DNA of 64,000 nucleotides from Leifsonia sp. PS1209. Lineage in GTDB: Bacteria > Actinomycetota > Actinomycetes > Actinomycetales > Microbacteriaceae. Position 1 is the first letter of the stretch. The number at the start of each line of letters is the position of its first letter. Below, in pieces: positions 54,380-63,645 of the stretch. The notes beneath the pieces were generated by a model. The model was not told where the DNA came from. It was given only the letters and a program-made list of their open reading frames with translations, and ran no database searches. Position numbers and translations under genes: made by a program. The stretch lies in assembly GCF_012317045.1 (NCBI RefSeq), contig NZ_CP051154.1, positions 2,232,001-2,296,000 of the forward strand. Direction: 5' to 3'.

Positions 54380-56124
54380 CAGGAGTCCTTCCCCTCGGTC
54401 GAGCGATCAGAGGACGTCGATGACGACGACGCGGAAGCACCGGCGAGCTCTGCAGCCTTGCGCTCGGCGATGGTCTGGCGGCGAGCCGCCTCCTTGCTGC
54501 TCGACGCTGCCTTGCCCGCGCTGACGGTGACCGTCGGCTTGCGGAACTGGGCTGCGCCGCGGTACACGGCGCCAAGGGCCTGCGGGTCGAGACCGGAGGC
54601 CTTGTGACCGGTGCTGAAGAACTTGGTGCGCGCGAGCAGCTGCAGCGTCGGGTGCGTGAAGAGCAGCACCACGATCACGTCGATGATGGTCGTGAGACCG
54701 AGCGTGAACGCGAAGCCCCGGACGTTCGCCGCGGCGAGCACGTAGAGCACGATGGCGGCCAGGAGGTTGGTGGCCTTCGACGCGTAGATCGTGCGGCGGG
54801 CGCGGGTCCAGCCCGCCTCGACGGCGGACTCGAGCCCTCTGCCGTCGCGCAACTCGTCACGTATTCGTTCGAAGTAGACGATGAACGAGTCGGCTGTGAA
54901 TCCGATGGCGACGATCAGACCCGCCACACCTGCCAACGACAGTCGGTAGTCGTAGTGCCACGACAGCAGGGAGATCGTCAGCAGTGTGAGCACCGCGGCG
55001 ACCACCAGCGAGATGATCGTCACGAAACCGAGCAGACGGTACTGGAAGAACGTGTAGATGGCGACGAGCAGGAGGCCGATCGCGCCGGCGATCAGACCGC
55101 TCATCAGCTGAGTCGATCCGAGGGTGGCCGAGATGGTGTCCTGACTCTGCACCTTGAAGCTGAACGGCAGGGCGCCGAACTTCAGCTGGTCGGCCAGCGC
55201 CTTGGCGGTCGACTCGGTGAAGTTACCGGTGATCTGCGGGCGGCCGTCCGTGATGACCGCGTTCGTGGTCGGTGCCGAGATGACCTTGCCGTCGAGCACG
55301 ATCGCGAACTGGTTCTGTGCGCCCTGCAGTCCGTTGAGGCGGGTGGTCACATCCGCGAACGCCTTGGTGCCTGCGTCGTTGAAGATGATGTTGACAGCCC
55401 ACTGGCCGTTGCTGACACCGCTGGAGGACTGGGCGAGGCCGCTGTTCGCGTCTTTGATGTCCTGGCCCTTCACCTCGACGGGGCCGAGGAGGTACTTGAC
55501 CGTCTTGGCGTCGTCACAGGTGATGAGGGGCTTGTCCGTCGGCGCCTGGTTGACGTTCTCCAGGTTGGCCGTGGTGCACGAGAACGCGTCGAACTGCGCC
55601 TGCAGCTCCGGCGTGACCCAGGCCAGGTCGCTGCCGTTCGTCGGCTTGGTGGACGGCGTCGACTGCAGTCCGGGAGCCGGGCTCGGGGCAGGGGTGCTCT
55701 TGCCGTCAGCTCCGACGACCTCGTTGGTCGGCCCGCTGGTGGCGAGGACGGGACGGAAGTCGAGGCGCGCGCTGGCCTTCACCCGGTCGAGTGTCGCCTG
55801 GTCCGGCGTTCCGGGCAGGGACACGACGATGTTCCGCGATCCCTCTGTGGAGATCTGCGCTTCCGAGACGCCGGAGGCGTCGATGCGCTGGCGGATGATC
55901 GAGACGGCCTGGTCCAGCTGCTGCTGCTGGACGGTCTGACCGTTCTCCACCTGCGGGGCCAGGATGATCTGCGTTCCACCCTCGAGGTCGAGGGCGAGCT
56001 TGGGCAGCCAGGTGGCATTTCCCCAGATGACACCGGCCGTGAGGACTCCGAGGAGAACCACCACGATGGCGCCAAGCCAACTCAACGAACGCCAGGCTTT
56101 CTTGACCGGGGTCGACTTTGCCAC
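54379..56124 (-). CDS. secD: Protein translocase subunit SecD
   Basis: A 581-aa partner of SecF with six membrane helices. It has the D1 motif KLALDLEGGTQIIL after the first helix, a large extracellular P1 domain (about 70-340) containing a Pro/Ser/Thr-rich insert (about 145-170), and the membrane core with YRLLGFVTIISLVVAAVLTL, LSLAGVAGLIVAIGFTADSFIVYFERIRDE and VFTHP-like LLFTHPTLQLL. The cytoplasmic tail is Lys/Ser/Ala-rich. GTG start (56124). yajC lies 69 nt upstream, giving yajC-secD-secF, as in most bacteria. Confidence 0.96.
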   Translation of the reverse strand: MAKSTPVKKAWRSLSWLGAIVVVLLGVLTAGVIWGNATWLPKLALDLEGGTQIILAPQVENGQTVQQQQLDQAVSIIRQRIDASGVSEAQISTEGSRNIVVSLPGTPDQATLDRVKASARLDFRPVLATSGPTNEVVGADGKSTPAPSPAPGLQSTPSTKPTNGSDLAWVTPELQAQFDAFSCTTANLENVNQAPTDKPLITCDDAKTVKYLLGPVEVKGQDIKDANSGLAQSSSGVSNGQWAVNIIFNDAGTKAFADVTTRLNGLQGAQNQFAIVLDGKVISAPTTNAVITDGRPQITGNFTESTAKALADQLKFGALPFSFKVQSQDTISATLGSTQLMSGLIAGAIGLLLVAIYTFFQYRLLGFVTIISLVVAAVLTLLTISLLSWHYDYRLSLAGVAGLIVAIGFTADSFIVYFERIRDELRDGRGLESAVEAGWTRARRTIYASKATNLLAAIVLYVLAAANVRGFAFTLGLTTIIDVIVVLLFTHPTLQLLARTKFFSTGHKASGLDPQALGAVYRGAAQFRKPTVTVSAGKAASSSKEAARRQTIAERKAAELAGASASSSSTSSDRSTEGKDS

Positions 56125-56193
56125 CTAGGTACTCAGCTTTCTACGCGCGCGACGACGCCGGCACCGGCGCCGTCGCACAAAGGGATTAACGGA

Positions 56194-56601
56194 TCAGTCG
56201 TCGCTCTTCGAGCCGGGCTTCTTCGAAGCGTCGTCGAGACGCTCGCCGAACTCGGGCTCGGACAGGGGGATGGCGTTGTCTTCGTTGAGCTGCGGCTCGG
56301 ACGAGACCACGTCGGCCGCTGCCGGCTCCGGGGTCGTCGGCTCGACGACGCGGGCGAGCACCTGGCGGTGCACCTTGAGGACGGTGCCAGGGCTGGTCTC
56401 GACGAGGGCCGTGTTGTCGTCTTCGTTGACGGAGAGAAGCGTGCCGTACAGGCCGAAGTTGGTCATGACCTCTGCGCCAGGGACCATCTTCGAGCGCGTC
56501 TCAGCCTGCTCTTTCTGGCGCTTGCGGCTGTTGCGGAACATGAAGAAGATGAGGGCCGCCAAGATGACGACCATCACAATGGTTAACGGGTCAATGGGCA
56601 T
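56194..56601 (-). CDS. yajC: Preprotein translocase accessory subunit YajC
   Basis: A 135-aa single-span protein accompanying SecDF. The membrane helix is at about residues 6-23 (LTIVMVVILAALIFFMF), followed by the basic RNSRKRQKEQ and the soluble core VPGAEVMTNFGLYGTLLSVNEDDNTALVETSPGTVLKVHRQ. The C-terminus is acidic and disordered. I use the ATG at 56601 (MPIDPLT), normal for the family; a TTG at 56613 is also in frame but lies only one base after GGAAGG. Confidence 0.92.
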   Translation of the reverse strand: MPIDPLTIVMVVILAALIFFMFRNSRKRQKEQAETRSKMVPGAEVMTNFGLYGTLLSVNEDDNTALVETSPGTVLKVHRQVLARVVEPTTPEPAAADVVSSEPQLNEDNAIPLSEPEFGERLDDASKKPGSKSDD

Positions 56602-56657
56602 GAAATCTGCCAAACCTTCCGGTGGGGTTTGTGGGAGTGGCCGAGAGGCCAGCTTGA

Positions 56658-56663
56658 ATTATA
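56658..56663 (-). promoter_or_regulatory. Consensus -10 (TATAAT) for yajC-secD-secF inside the ruvB stop
   Basis: On the minus strand a perfect TATAAT occupies 56663-56658 and contains the TAA stop of ruvB (56661-56659). It lies about 57 bp before the yajC ATG. The last codons of ruvB here are A/T-rich, including two ATA isoleucine codons, which are rare in such DNA. No good -35 is seen. A short stem (TGGCC/GGCCA, 56638-56651) follows in the leader. Confidence 0.55.
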
Positions 56664-57699
56664 TGTCATCTATCAGTGATGGTTGCTGTGAGAGTCCTAG
56701 CTTGGGGCCGGAGAGCCCGAAGTGACGCCACGCAGCGGGGGTCGCCACCCGCCCTCTGGGGGTGCGCGAGAGCAGTCCGATCCGCACCAGGAAGGGCTCG
56801 ACGACCGATTCGATCGTCTCAGCCTCCTCTCCGACGGAGACCGCGAGGGTGTTCAGGCCGACCGGACCGCCCTCGAAACGTTCGAGGATGGCGGTGAGGA
56901 CCGCGCGGTCGAGGCGGTCGAGACCGAGCGCATCCACGTCGTAGAGGTCGAGCGCTGCGCGGACGGCGGCGACATCGGCCTCTCCGCCGTGCACGAGCGC
57001 GTAGTCGCGCACGCGCCGCAGCAGGCGGTTGGCGATACGCGGCGTTCCGCGGCACCGGCCGGCGATCTCGGCGAGAGCGGCCTTGTCGACCTGGAAGTCG
57101 AGCATGACGGCCGCGCGGGTGAGCACCTGGGTGAGCTCCGCCTCGTCGTAGAACTCGAGGTGGGCCGTGAAGCCGAAGCGGTCGCGCAGCGGGTTCGGGA
57201 GCAGCCCGGACCGCGTCGTCGCCCCGACCAGGGTGAACGGCGCGAGGTCGAGCGGGATGGACGTGGCGCCCGCTCCCTTGCCGACCATGATGTCGATCCG
57301 GAAGTCCTCCATCGCGAGGTAGAGCATTTCCTCGGCGGAGCGCGCCATGCGGTGGATCTCGTCGATGAAGAGCACCTCCCCCGGCGTCAGCGACGACAGC
57401 AGCGCCGCGAGGTCGCCGGCGTGCTGGATGGCCGGGCCGCTCGACAGCCGGAGCGGACGCTCGCTCTCGTGCGCAACGATCATCGCGAGCGTGGTCTTTC
57501 CGAGTCCGGGAGGACCGGCGAGCAGGATGTGGTCCGCCGTGCGGTCCTGCATCTTCGCCGCGGTGAGCAGCAGCTGGAGCTGACCGCGCACCTTGGCCTG
57601 GCCGACGAACTCGGCCAGCGAGCGCGGGCGGAGCGCTCCCTCGAAGGCGAGCTCGGACTCCGACTCGAGTTCGGGGGTCGTGAGGTCGTCGTCGCTCAT
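56659..57699 (-). CDS. ruvB: Holliday junction branch-migration helicase RuvB
   Basis: AAA+ motor of the RuvAB complex. The 346-aa protein has [18 protein letters not shown], Walker [15 protein letters not shown], Walker [10 protein letters not shown], sensor 1 [37 protein letters not shown], and the C-terminal winged helix ([40 protein letters not shown]). ATG overlaps the ruvA stop by 4 nt. Its final codons double as a promoter element for yajC. Confidence 0.98.
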   Translation of the reverse strand: MSDDDLTTPELESESELAFEGALRPRSLAEFVGQAKVRGQLQLLLTAAKMQDRTADHILLAGPPGLGKTTLAMIVAHESERPLRLSSGPAIQHAGDLAALLSSLTPGEVLFIDEIHRMARSAEEMLYLAMEDFRIDIMVGKGAGATSIPLDLAPFTLVGATTRSGLLPNPLRDRFGFTAHLEFYDEAELTQVLTRAAVMLDFQVDKAALAEIAGRCRGTPRIANRLLRRVRDYALVHGGEADVAAVRAALDLYDVDALGLDRLDRAVLTAILERFEGGPVGLNTLAVSVGEEAETIESVVEPFLVRIGLLSRTPRGRVATPAAWRHFGLSGPKLGLSQQPSLIDDI

Positions 57700-58343
57700 C
57701 GGGCCACCTGCCCTCGCTGCGACGATGCACCGGTCTGCGCCGCAGGCCCGAGTCGCGCCAGGGTGAGCCGAAGCAGGGTCTGCACGCTGTCACGCAGCTT
57801 CTCGTCCGTATCGGCGACGACCTCGGCCACGGCTTCCGCCGCCACCTTCTCGGGCCAGCCTAGACCGACCAGCGCCACCAACACACTGTCCCCCACCGAC
57901 GACGGAGTGCCCGGCTTGCTCACGGCGACAGGAGCCCTGCGGGTCACGGCGAGCTTGCCTGCGAGCTGCACGACGATCAGCTTCGCCGTCTTCGGGCCGA
58001 TGCCGGACACCTTGCGGAACGGCGCGTCGTCATCGGCGGCGACCGCCTCGGCGATCTGGTCGGGGGCGAGCACGGACAGCACGCCGATGGCGGACTTCGG
58101 ACCGACGCCGGACACGCTCGTCAGGAGTTCGAAGACCTGCAACTGCTCGACATCGGCGAAGCCGAAGAGCTGCAGGGCGTCCTCGCGGACGATGAGGGAG
58201 GTGTACACGAACGCTTCGTCTCCGACGCGCAGGGACAGCACGTGGTCGGGAGTCAGCTGCACGGAGAACCCGACACCGCCGACCTCGATCACGGCCGAGC
58301 CGCCTGCCGCTTGGAGCACCGCGCCGCGGAGGGAGGAAATCAC
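57696..58343 (-). CDS. ruvA: Holliday junction-binding protein RuvA
   Basis: Holds four-way junctions and loads RuvB. The 215-aa protein has an N-terminal OB domain ([27 protein letters not shown]), paired helix-hairpin-helix motifs ([18 protein letters not shown] and [19 protein letters not shown]), an Ala/Pro/Ser linker, and the RuvB-contact domain ([23 protein letters not shown]). GTG start overlapping the ruvC stop (GTGA). Confidence 0.97.
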   Translation of the reverse strand: MISSLRGAVLQAAGGSAVIEVGGVGFSVQLTPDHVLSLRVGDEAFVYTSLIVREDALQLFGFADVEQLQVFELLTSVSGVGPKSAIGVLSVLAPDQIAEAVAADDDAPFRKVSGIGPKTAKLIVVQLAGKLAVTRRAPVAVSKPGTPSSVGDSVLVALVGLGWPEKVAAEAVAEVVADTDEKLRDSVQTLLRLTLARLGPAAQTGASSQRGQVAR

Positions 58344-58939
58344 TTGGCCAGCCTACGGGGCGCCGCCGACGCCCGGGTGGAGCGTTCCGCGGCGCGCCAC
58401 GCGGCCTGCGCGGGGGTCAGCGACCGCGCATCCACTGCTCCAGCCGATGCAGGTGCTGCGGGGGCGCCGCGCCAGGCGTGGCAGATCGCGATGGCGAGCG
58501 CGTCGGCGGCGTCGGCCGGTTTCGGCACCTCCGCCAGGCCCAGGATGCGCGCGACCATCGTCTGCACCTGCCGTTTGTCCGCCGAACCGTATCCGGTCAC
58601 AGCGGCCTTCACCTCGGACGGGGTGTGCAGCGCGACGGGCAGCCCGCGCTTCGCAGCGGCGTGCAGCGCGACTCCGCTCACCTGGGCGACCCCCATCACC
58701 GTGTGCAGGTTCTGCTGCGCGAAGACGCGCTCGATGGCGACCGCCGCCGGACGATGGGCGTCGAAGAGCCGTTCCAATTCGTCTCCGACGGCGAGCAGTC
58801 GCTGTTCTAGCGGCATCGTCGGCGGAGTGCGCACCACGACCACCTCGACGAGCGTCGCCGTGCGGTCGGGTCGCACATCCACGATCCCGACGCCGCAGCG
58901 GGTCAGACCGGGGTCGATGCCGAGTACGCGCACCGACAT
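58340..58939 (-). CDS. ruvC: Holliday junction resolvase RuvC
   Basis: Cuts Holliday junctions symmetrically. The 199-aa RNase H-fold enzyme has its acidic site at Asp9 ([11 protein letters not shown]), Glu70 (AIERVF), Asp143 and Asp146 ([10 protein letters not shown]). The last roughly 38 residues are an Ala/Arg-rich tail beyond the usual end. It heads ruvC-ruvA-ruvB, 9 nt after yebC. Confidence 0.97.
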   Translation of the reverse strand: MSVRVLGIDPGLTRCGVGIVDVRPDRTATLVEVVVVRTPPTMPLEQRLLAVGDELERLFDAHRPAAVAIERVFAQQNLHTVMGVAQVSGVALHAAAKRGLPVALHTPSEVKAAVTGYGSADKRQVQTMVARILGLAEVPKPADAADALAIAICHAWRGAPAAPASAGAVDARSLTPAQAAWRAAERSTRASAAPRRLAK

Positions 58940-58948
58940 GGCCTGTCG

Positions 58949-59710
58949 CTACTCGTCTTCGCCGAGCTCGGCCTGGACCTCGGCGGTGAGGTCGAGGTTG
59001 GTGTAGACGTTCTGCACGTCGTCCGAGTCTTCGAGCGCGTCGATCAGGCGGAACACCTTGCGCGCGGTCTCCGCGTCCGCCTCGATGTTGAGGCTCGCGA
59101 CGAACTCGACATCGGCGGAGTCGTAGTCGATCCCCGCGTCCTGCAGGGCGGTGCGGGCGGCGACCAGGTCGGTCGCCTCCGTCTGCACCTCGAACGACTC
59201 ACCGCGGTCGGTGACCTCTTCCGCACCGGCGTCGAGGACGGCCGTGAGCACGTCGTCCTCGGTCAGGCCGTCCGCGTGCGGGACGACGATGACGCCCTTG
59301 CGGTGGAAGTTGTACGCGACGCTGCCCGGGTCGGCCATGGTGCCGCCGTTGCGCGTCATCGCCGTGCGGACCTCGGCGGCCGCGCGGTTCTTGTTGTCTG
59401 TCAGACACTCGATGAGGAGGGCGATGCCGTTAGGACCGTATCCCTCGTACATGATCGTCGCGTAGTCGATGGACTCACCGGTGAGTCCGGCACCGCGCTT
59501 GACGGCGCGGTCGATGTTGTCGTTCGGGACCGAGGTCTTCTTCGCCTTCTGGATGGCGTCGACCAGGGTGGGGTTGCCAGACAGGTCGGCGCCGCCCATC
59601 TTGGCCGCGACCTCGATGTTCTTGATCAGCTTGGCGAACGACTTGGCGCGGCGCTGGTCGATGACCGCCTTCTTGTGCTTGGTCGTTGCCCACTTGGAAT
59701 GCCCGGACAC
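58949..59710 (-). CDS. YebC/TACO1-family protein
   Basis: A 253-aa protein starting at the GTG at 59710 ([23 protein letters not shown]), preceded by GGGAG; longer in-frame readings to 59779 lack an SD. Conserved are [62 protein letters not shown] and the acidic C-terminal domain. The family has been described both as transcription regulators and as translation factors relieving stalling. It lies just upstream of ruvC, its usual place. Confidence 0.94.
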   Translation of the reverse strand: MSGHSKWATTKHKKAVIDQRRAKSFAKLIKNIEVAAKMGGADLSGNPTLVDAIQKAKKTSVPNDNIDRAVKRGAGLTGESIDYATIMYEGYGPNGIALLIECLTDNKNRAAAEVRTAMTRNGGTMADPGSVAYNFHRKGVIVVPHADGLTEDDVLTAVLDAGAEEVTDRGESFEVQTEATDLVAARTALQDAGIDYDSADVEFVASLNIEADAETARKVFRLIDALEDSDDVQNVYTNLDLTAEVQAELGEDE

Positions 59711-59819
59711 TGGTGCTCCCTCAGTTACGTCTAAAGATCCTGACCATTGTAGGACGCGCCGGGCCTCACTTCCCCGCACGACGCCCGTGGATGCGCGACG
59801 CCGCGTGCCGGGGAGACGC

Positions 59820-60434
59820 TTACGCCGCAGTCTCCGCGCGCTCGCGGACCAGCCCGAGGAAGTACTCGTGGAACCGCGTGTCCCCGGTGATCTCCGGGTG
59901 GAACGACGTGCCGATCAGGTTGCCCTGCCGCACGGCGACGACACGCCCGTCGTCCAGCTGCGCGAGCGGCGTCGCCTTCTCGCCGACGCTCTCCACGATC
60001 GGCGCCCGGATGAACACGGCGTGCATCGGCTCGTCGCCGACTGCCGGGATGCGCAGGTCGGTCTCGAACGAGTCGAGCTGCGAGCCGAACGCGTTCCGCC
60101 GCACGGACACATCCAGCCCGCCGAGGCTCTCCTGGCCGCGGATGCCGTCGAGCACCCGGTCGGCCAGCATGATGAGCCCTGCGCAGGTGCCGTACACCGG
60201 CAGCCCGCTCGCGATGGCCTGCTTCAATGGTTCGGCCATCCCGAAGGTGCGGGACAGCTTGTCCATCACGCTGGACTCGCCGCCGGGGATGACCAGCCCG
60301 GCCACCTCCGCCAGTTCGGCGGGTCTGCGCACCGGCACCGCGTCGGCGCCCAGCCCGCGCAGGACCGCGATGTGCTCGCGGAAGTCTCCCTGCAGGGCCA
60401 GGACGCCGACCGGCGCCGTCGATTCCGCCGTCAC
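59820..60434 (-). CDS. pdxT: Pyridoxal 5'-phosphate synthase, glutaminase subunit
   Basis: Supplies ammonia to PdxS. The 204-aa class I glutaminase has Cys84 ([11 protein letters not shown]), and His179/Glu181 (SFHPEITG) as the catalytic triad, with [11 protein letters not shown] and [12 protein letters not shown] near the N-terminus. GTG start directly after the pdxS stop. The 109-bp gap to yebC downstream shows no clear terminator. Confidence 0.97.
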   Translation of the reverse strand: MTAESTAPVGVLALQGDFREHIAVLRGLGADAVPVRRPAELAEVAGLVIPGGESSVMDKLSRTFGMAEPLKQAIASGLPVYGTCAGLIMLADRVLDGIRGQESLGGLDVSVRRNAFGSQLDSFETDLRIPAVGDEPMHAVFIRAPIVESVGEKATPLAQLDDGRVVAVRQGNLIGTSFHPEITGDTRFHEYFLGLVRERAETAA

Positions 60435-61337
60435 TTACCAGCCGCGCTCGGCGAGACGATGCGGTGCTGCGAGGTCGGCGACGTTGATGCCGACCATCGC
60501 CTCGCCGAGTCCGCGGGACACCTCGGCGATGACCTTGGGGTCGTCGTAGAAGGTGGTGGCCTTCACGATCGCCGCGGCGCGCTGCTCGGGGTTGCCGGAC
60601 TTGAAGATGCCGGAGCCGACGAACACGCCGTCCGCGCCGAGCTGCATCATCATCGCGGCGTCCGCGGGAGTGGCGACGCCGCCGGCCGTGAACAGCACGA
60701 CGGGGAGCGAGCCGGTCTCCGCGATCTCGGCCACGAGGTCGTACGGCGCCTGCAGCTCCTTGGCCGCGACGTACAGCTCGTCTTTGCTCATCGCGCTGAG
60801 AGCGGCGATCTCCGACTTGATCTTGCGGATGTGCTTGGTCGCCTCGGAAACGTCTCCGGTGCCCGCCTCGCCCTTGGAGCGGATCATCGCCGCACCCTCG
60901 TTGATGCGGCGCAGCGCCTCACCCAGGTTGGTCGCACCGCAGACGAAGGGGACGGTGAAGCCCCACTTGTCGATGTGGTTGACGTAGTCGGCGGGCGAGA
61001 GCACCTCGGACTCGTCGATGTAGTCGACGTCGAGCGCCTCGAGCACCTGCGCCTCGACGAAGTGGCCGATGCGGGCCTTCGCCATGACCGGGATGGACAC
61101 CTCGGCGATGATGGCCTCGATCAGGTCGGGGTCGCTCATCCTGGCGACGCCGCCCTGGGCGCGGATGTCCGCGGGAACGCGCTCGAGGGCCATGACGGCG
61201 ACGGCGCCGGCGTCCTCGGCGATGCGCGCCTGCTCGGGGGTGACGACGTCCATGATGACGCCGCCCTTCAGCATCTCTGCCAGGCCTCGCTTGACCCGGT
61301 TCGATCCGGTGGCGGCGCTCTGTTCGGTGTCAGCCAT
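60435..61337 (-). CDS. pdxS: Pyridoxal 5'-phosphate synthase, synthase subunit
   Basis: Builds PLP from ribose 5-phosphate, glyceraldehyde 3-phosphate and ammonia; forms a dodecamer with PdxT. The 300-aa barrel has [29 protein letters not shown] N-terminus (residues 25-50), catalytic Lys87 ([10 protein letters not shown]), [27 protein letters not shown], and AAGG-type phosphate loop [14 protein letters not shown]. Divergent from the PdxR-like regulator, with which it shares an 87-bp promoter region. Confidence 0.98.
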   Translation of the reverse strand: MADTEQSAATGSNRVKRGLAEMLKGGVIMDVVTPEQARIAEDAGAVAVMALERVPADIRAQGGVARMSDPDLIEAIIAEVSIPVMAKARIGHFVEAQVLEALDVDYIDESEVLSPADYVNHIDKWGFTVPFVCGATNLGEALRRINEGAAMIRSKGEAGTGDVSEATKHIRKIKSEIAALSAMSKDELYVAAKELQAPYDLVAEIAETGSLPVVLFTAGGVATPADAAMMMQLGADGVFVGSGIFKSGNPEQRAAAIVKATTFYDDPKVIAEVSRGLGEAMVGINVADLAAPHRLAERGW

Positions 61338-61367
61338 CGTGGTCCTCTCGTCTGGAACTAATTCATC

Positions 61368-61383
61368 TTTGACCTATGCCAAA
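61368..61383. promoter_or_regulatory. Imperfect palindrome in the pdxS / regulator divergent region
   Basis: TTTGACCTATGCCAAA is symmetric at 12 of 16 positions and lies midway between pdxS (starts 61337) and the regulator gene (starts 61425), in the most A/T-rich stretch of the neighbourhood. A TTGGCA within it on the minus strand may also be the pdxS -35. I infer an operator for the divergent PdxR-type protein. Confidence 0.45.
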
Positions 61384-61424
61384 CGATAGCACCCGGCTTC
61401 GCGCTCGCTAAACTCGGGAGCGTC

Positions 61425-62732
61425 ATGGAACAGATCATCACAGGCACGACGGCCGCGGAGATCGCGGACAGCGTGCGCGGCCTGCACGAGCGCGGCGAAC
61501 TCCGCACCGGGGACGCACTCCCCCCTGTCCGCGAGCTCGCCGCTTTGCTCGGCGTGAACCGCAACACGGCCGTCGCCGCATACCGGATGCTCGCCCAGGC
61601 CGGCGTCGTCGTCGCGCGCGGCAGGGCAGGCACGGTCGTCGCGGGGCACGAGGCCGTCGCCCAGGAGGGCTACGCGGCCGACACCGTGCTGCGCGACATC
61701 GGCACAGGCAACCCGGACACCCGCCGCATCCCGGACCCGAGCAGAGCGCTCGGGCGCGCGGCCGGCCGGCCGGTGCTCTACGGCGAGCCGGTGATCGACC
61801 CCGCCCTCGAACGCCACGCCCGCGACTGGGCGGCCGCCGACCTCCCCGGCGTCGACCTCCGGATCACCGTCACCAGCGGCGCCGTCGACGCCGTCGAACG
61901 ACTGCTCGCCCAGGCCCTGCTCCGCGACGACGCGGTCGCGCTCGAAGACCCGTGCTTCCTGGCGAGCATCCACACGGTGCGGCTCGGCGGCTACCGGGCC
62001 GTGCCCGTCCCCGTCGACGCGGAAGGGATGACCGTCGCCGGCCTCAAGGACGCCCTCGACGCCGGCGTGCGCGCGATCATCTGCACCCCGCGCGCCCAGA
62101 ACCCCACCGGCTCGACCCTCACGCCGCGGAGGGCCGCAGCCCTGCGCGCGCTGCTGGCCGAGCATCCATACGTCCTGGTCATCGAGGACGACCACTTCTC
62201 GATGCTGTCGCAGCGTCCGTACGAGACGCTGATCGGCCCGGCCCACCGCCGGTTCGCGCTCGTACGCTCCGTCTCGAAGTTCCTCGGCCCCGACATGTGC
62301 CTCGCCATCGCAGCGACCGACCCGGAGACCGCCGAACGCCTCGCCCTGCGGCTCAGTCCGGGCACCACCTGGGTGAGCCACCTGCTGCAGCGCCTCGTGC
62401 TCGCGCAGCTCACCGACGAGGCGGTGCAGGAGCAGATCGCGGAGGCGGGGCGCCACTACGCGGAGCGCAACGCGGCGTTCGCGGCACTGCTGGGCGAGCG
62501 CGGGCTGCCGACCGAGGCGGGCGACGGCCTCAACCTCTGGGTCGAGCTGCCGATCGAGGCGAAGACGGTCGCAGAACGCCTCATGCGGCGCGGCTGGCTG
62601 GCGCGCACCGGCGACGAGTTCCTGCTCACCGAGCGTGCTGCACTCTCCCATCACCTGCGGCTCACCGTCCACGACCTCACCGAGGACGAGACGGTGCGGC
62701 TGGCCGACGACCTGGCCGACGCCGCACGCTGA
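61425..62732 (+). CDS. MocR-type PLP-dependent regulator (PdxR/PtsJ-like)
   Basis: A 435-aa fusion of a GntR winged helix (about 1-70: RGLHERGELRTGDALPPVRELAALLGVNRNTAVAAYRML) to an aminotransferase-like domain (about 90-435). PLP-binding features are ITVTSGAVDAVERLL, CTPRAQNPTGSTLT, YVLVIEDDHFSML and the Schiff-base Lys285 in LVRSVSKFLG. Regulators of this type sense PLP and control vitamin B6 genes. Divergent from pdxST and 48 nt ahead of pdxY, so it probably balances synthesis and salvage. Confidence 0.93.
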   Translation: MEQIITGTTAAEIADSVRGLHERGELRTGDALPPVRELAALLGVNRNTAVAAYRMLAQAGVVVARGRAGTVVAGHEAVAQEGYAADTVLRDIGTGNPDTRRIPDPSRALGRAAGRPVLYGEPVIDPALERHARDWAAADLPGVDLRITVTSGAVDAVERLLAQALLRDDAVALEDPCFLASIHTVRLGGYRAVPVPVDAEGMTVAGLKDALDAGVRAIICTPRAQNPTGSTLTPRRAAALRALLAEHPYVLVIEDDHFSMLSQRPYETLIGPAHRRFALVRSVSKFLGPDMCLAIAATDPETAERLALRLSPGTTWVSHLLQRLVLAQLTDEAVQEQIAEAGRHYAERNAAFAALLGERGLPTEAGDGLNLWVELPIEAKTVAERLMRRGWLARTGDEFLLTERAALSHHLRLTVHDLTEDETVRLADDLADAAR

Positions 62733-62780
62733 ACCTCGCCGCGGGATGAGCGCCACCCGAAGGGATGAGAGGATCGAGGG

Positions 62781-63632
62781 ATGAAGATCCTCTCCATCCA
62801 GTCCGCGGTGGCGTACGGCCACGTCGGCAACTCCGCAGCCGTCTTCCCGCTTCAGCGCATCGGGGTGGAGGTGCTCCCGGTCTACACGGTGAACTTCTCC
62901 AACCACACCGGTTACGGCGCGTGGCGCGGGCCGCTGATCGCGCCGGAGGATGTGCGCGAGGTCATCACCGGCATCGAGGAGCGCGGCGTGCTCGGTCAGA
63001 TCGACGCCGTGCTGTCCGGATACCAGGGCGGCGAGGGCATCGGCGACGTGATCATCGACGCGGTCGCGCGGGTCAAGGCCGCGAACCCGGATGCGGTCTA
63101 CGCCTGTGACCCGGTGATGGGCAACGCGAAGTCCGGATGCTTCGTCGCCCCGGCCATCCCGGACCTGCTGCGCGACAGGGTGGTTCCGGTGGCCGACATC
63201 ATCACGCCGAACCAGTTCGAGCTCGGGTTCCTCACCGGCACCTCGCCGGACACGCTCGAGTCCACCCTGGAGTCGGTGGATGCTGCGCGCGCGATGGGCC
63301 CGGACACTGTGCTGGTCACGAGCGTCGAGCGACCGGATGCCGAGCCGGACACCATCGAGATGCTCGCCGTCGACGGCAGCGGCGCCTGGATCGTGCAGAC
63401 CCCGCGGCTGCCGATGAAGGCGAACGGCTCCGGCGATGTCACGGCCGCCCTGTTCACGGCGCACTACCTGCGCGACGGCAGTGCGGAGTCCGCGCTCCGC
63501 AAGACGGTGTCGAGCATCTACGACCTGCTGAGCAGGACGCTCGAGTCCGGGGAGCGGGAGCTGCAGCTCGTCGAGTCGCAGGAGTTCTACGCCCACCCGC
63601 GCGAGCAGTTCGCCGTGCGCCAGGTGCGCTGA
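62781..63632 (+). CDS. pdxY: Pyridoxal kinase
   Basis: Phosphorylates pyridoxal (and related B6 vitamers) for salvage. The 283-aa ribokinase-fold protein has the N-terminal ILSIQSAVAYGHVGNSAAVFPLQ, FSNHTGYGAWRG, YQGGEGIGDVI, CDPVMGN, ITPNQFELGFLTG and the anion-hole/catalytic NGSGDVTAALF. It follows the PdxR-like regulator in the same direction. It ends 13 nt from the convergent HIT gene. Confidence 0.95.
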   Translation: MKILSIQSAVAYGHVGNSAAVFPLQRIGVEVLPVYTVNFSNHTGYGAWRGPLIAPEDVREVITGIEERGVLGQIDAVLSGYQGGEGIGDVIIDAVARVKAANPDAVYACDPVMGNAKSGCFVAPAIPDLLRDRVVPVADIITPNQFELGFLTGTSPDTLESTLESVDAARAMGPDTVLVTSVERPDAEPDTIEMLAVDGSGAWIVQTPRLPMKANGSGDVTAALFTAHYLRDGSAESALRKTVSSIYDLLSRTLESGERELQLVESQEFYAHPREQFAVRQVR

Positions 63633-63645
63633 ACGGGACCGCCGG

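Noticed and set aside
50747..54607. Plus-strand open frame of about 1290 codons antisense to relA, rhodanese and secF
   Set aside because: Spans several real genes on the other strand, has shadow-like composition and no SD or conserved motif.
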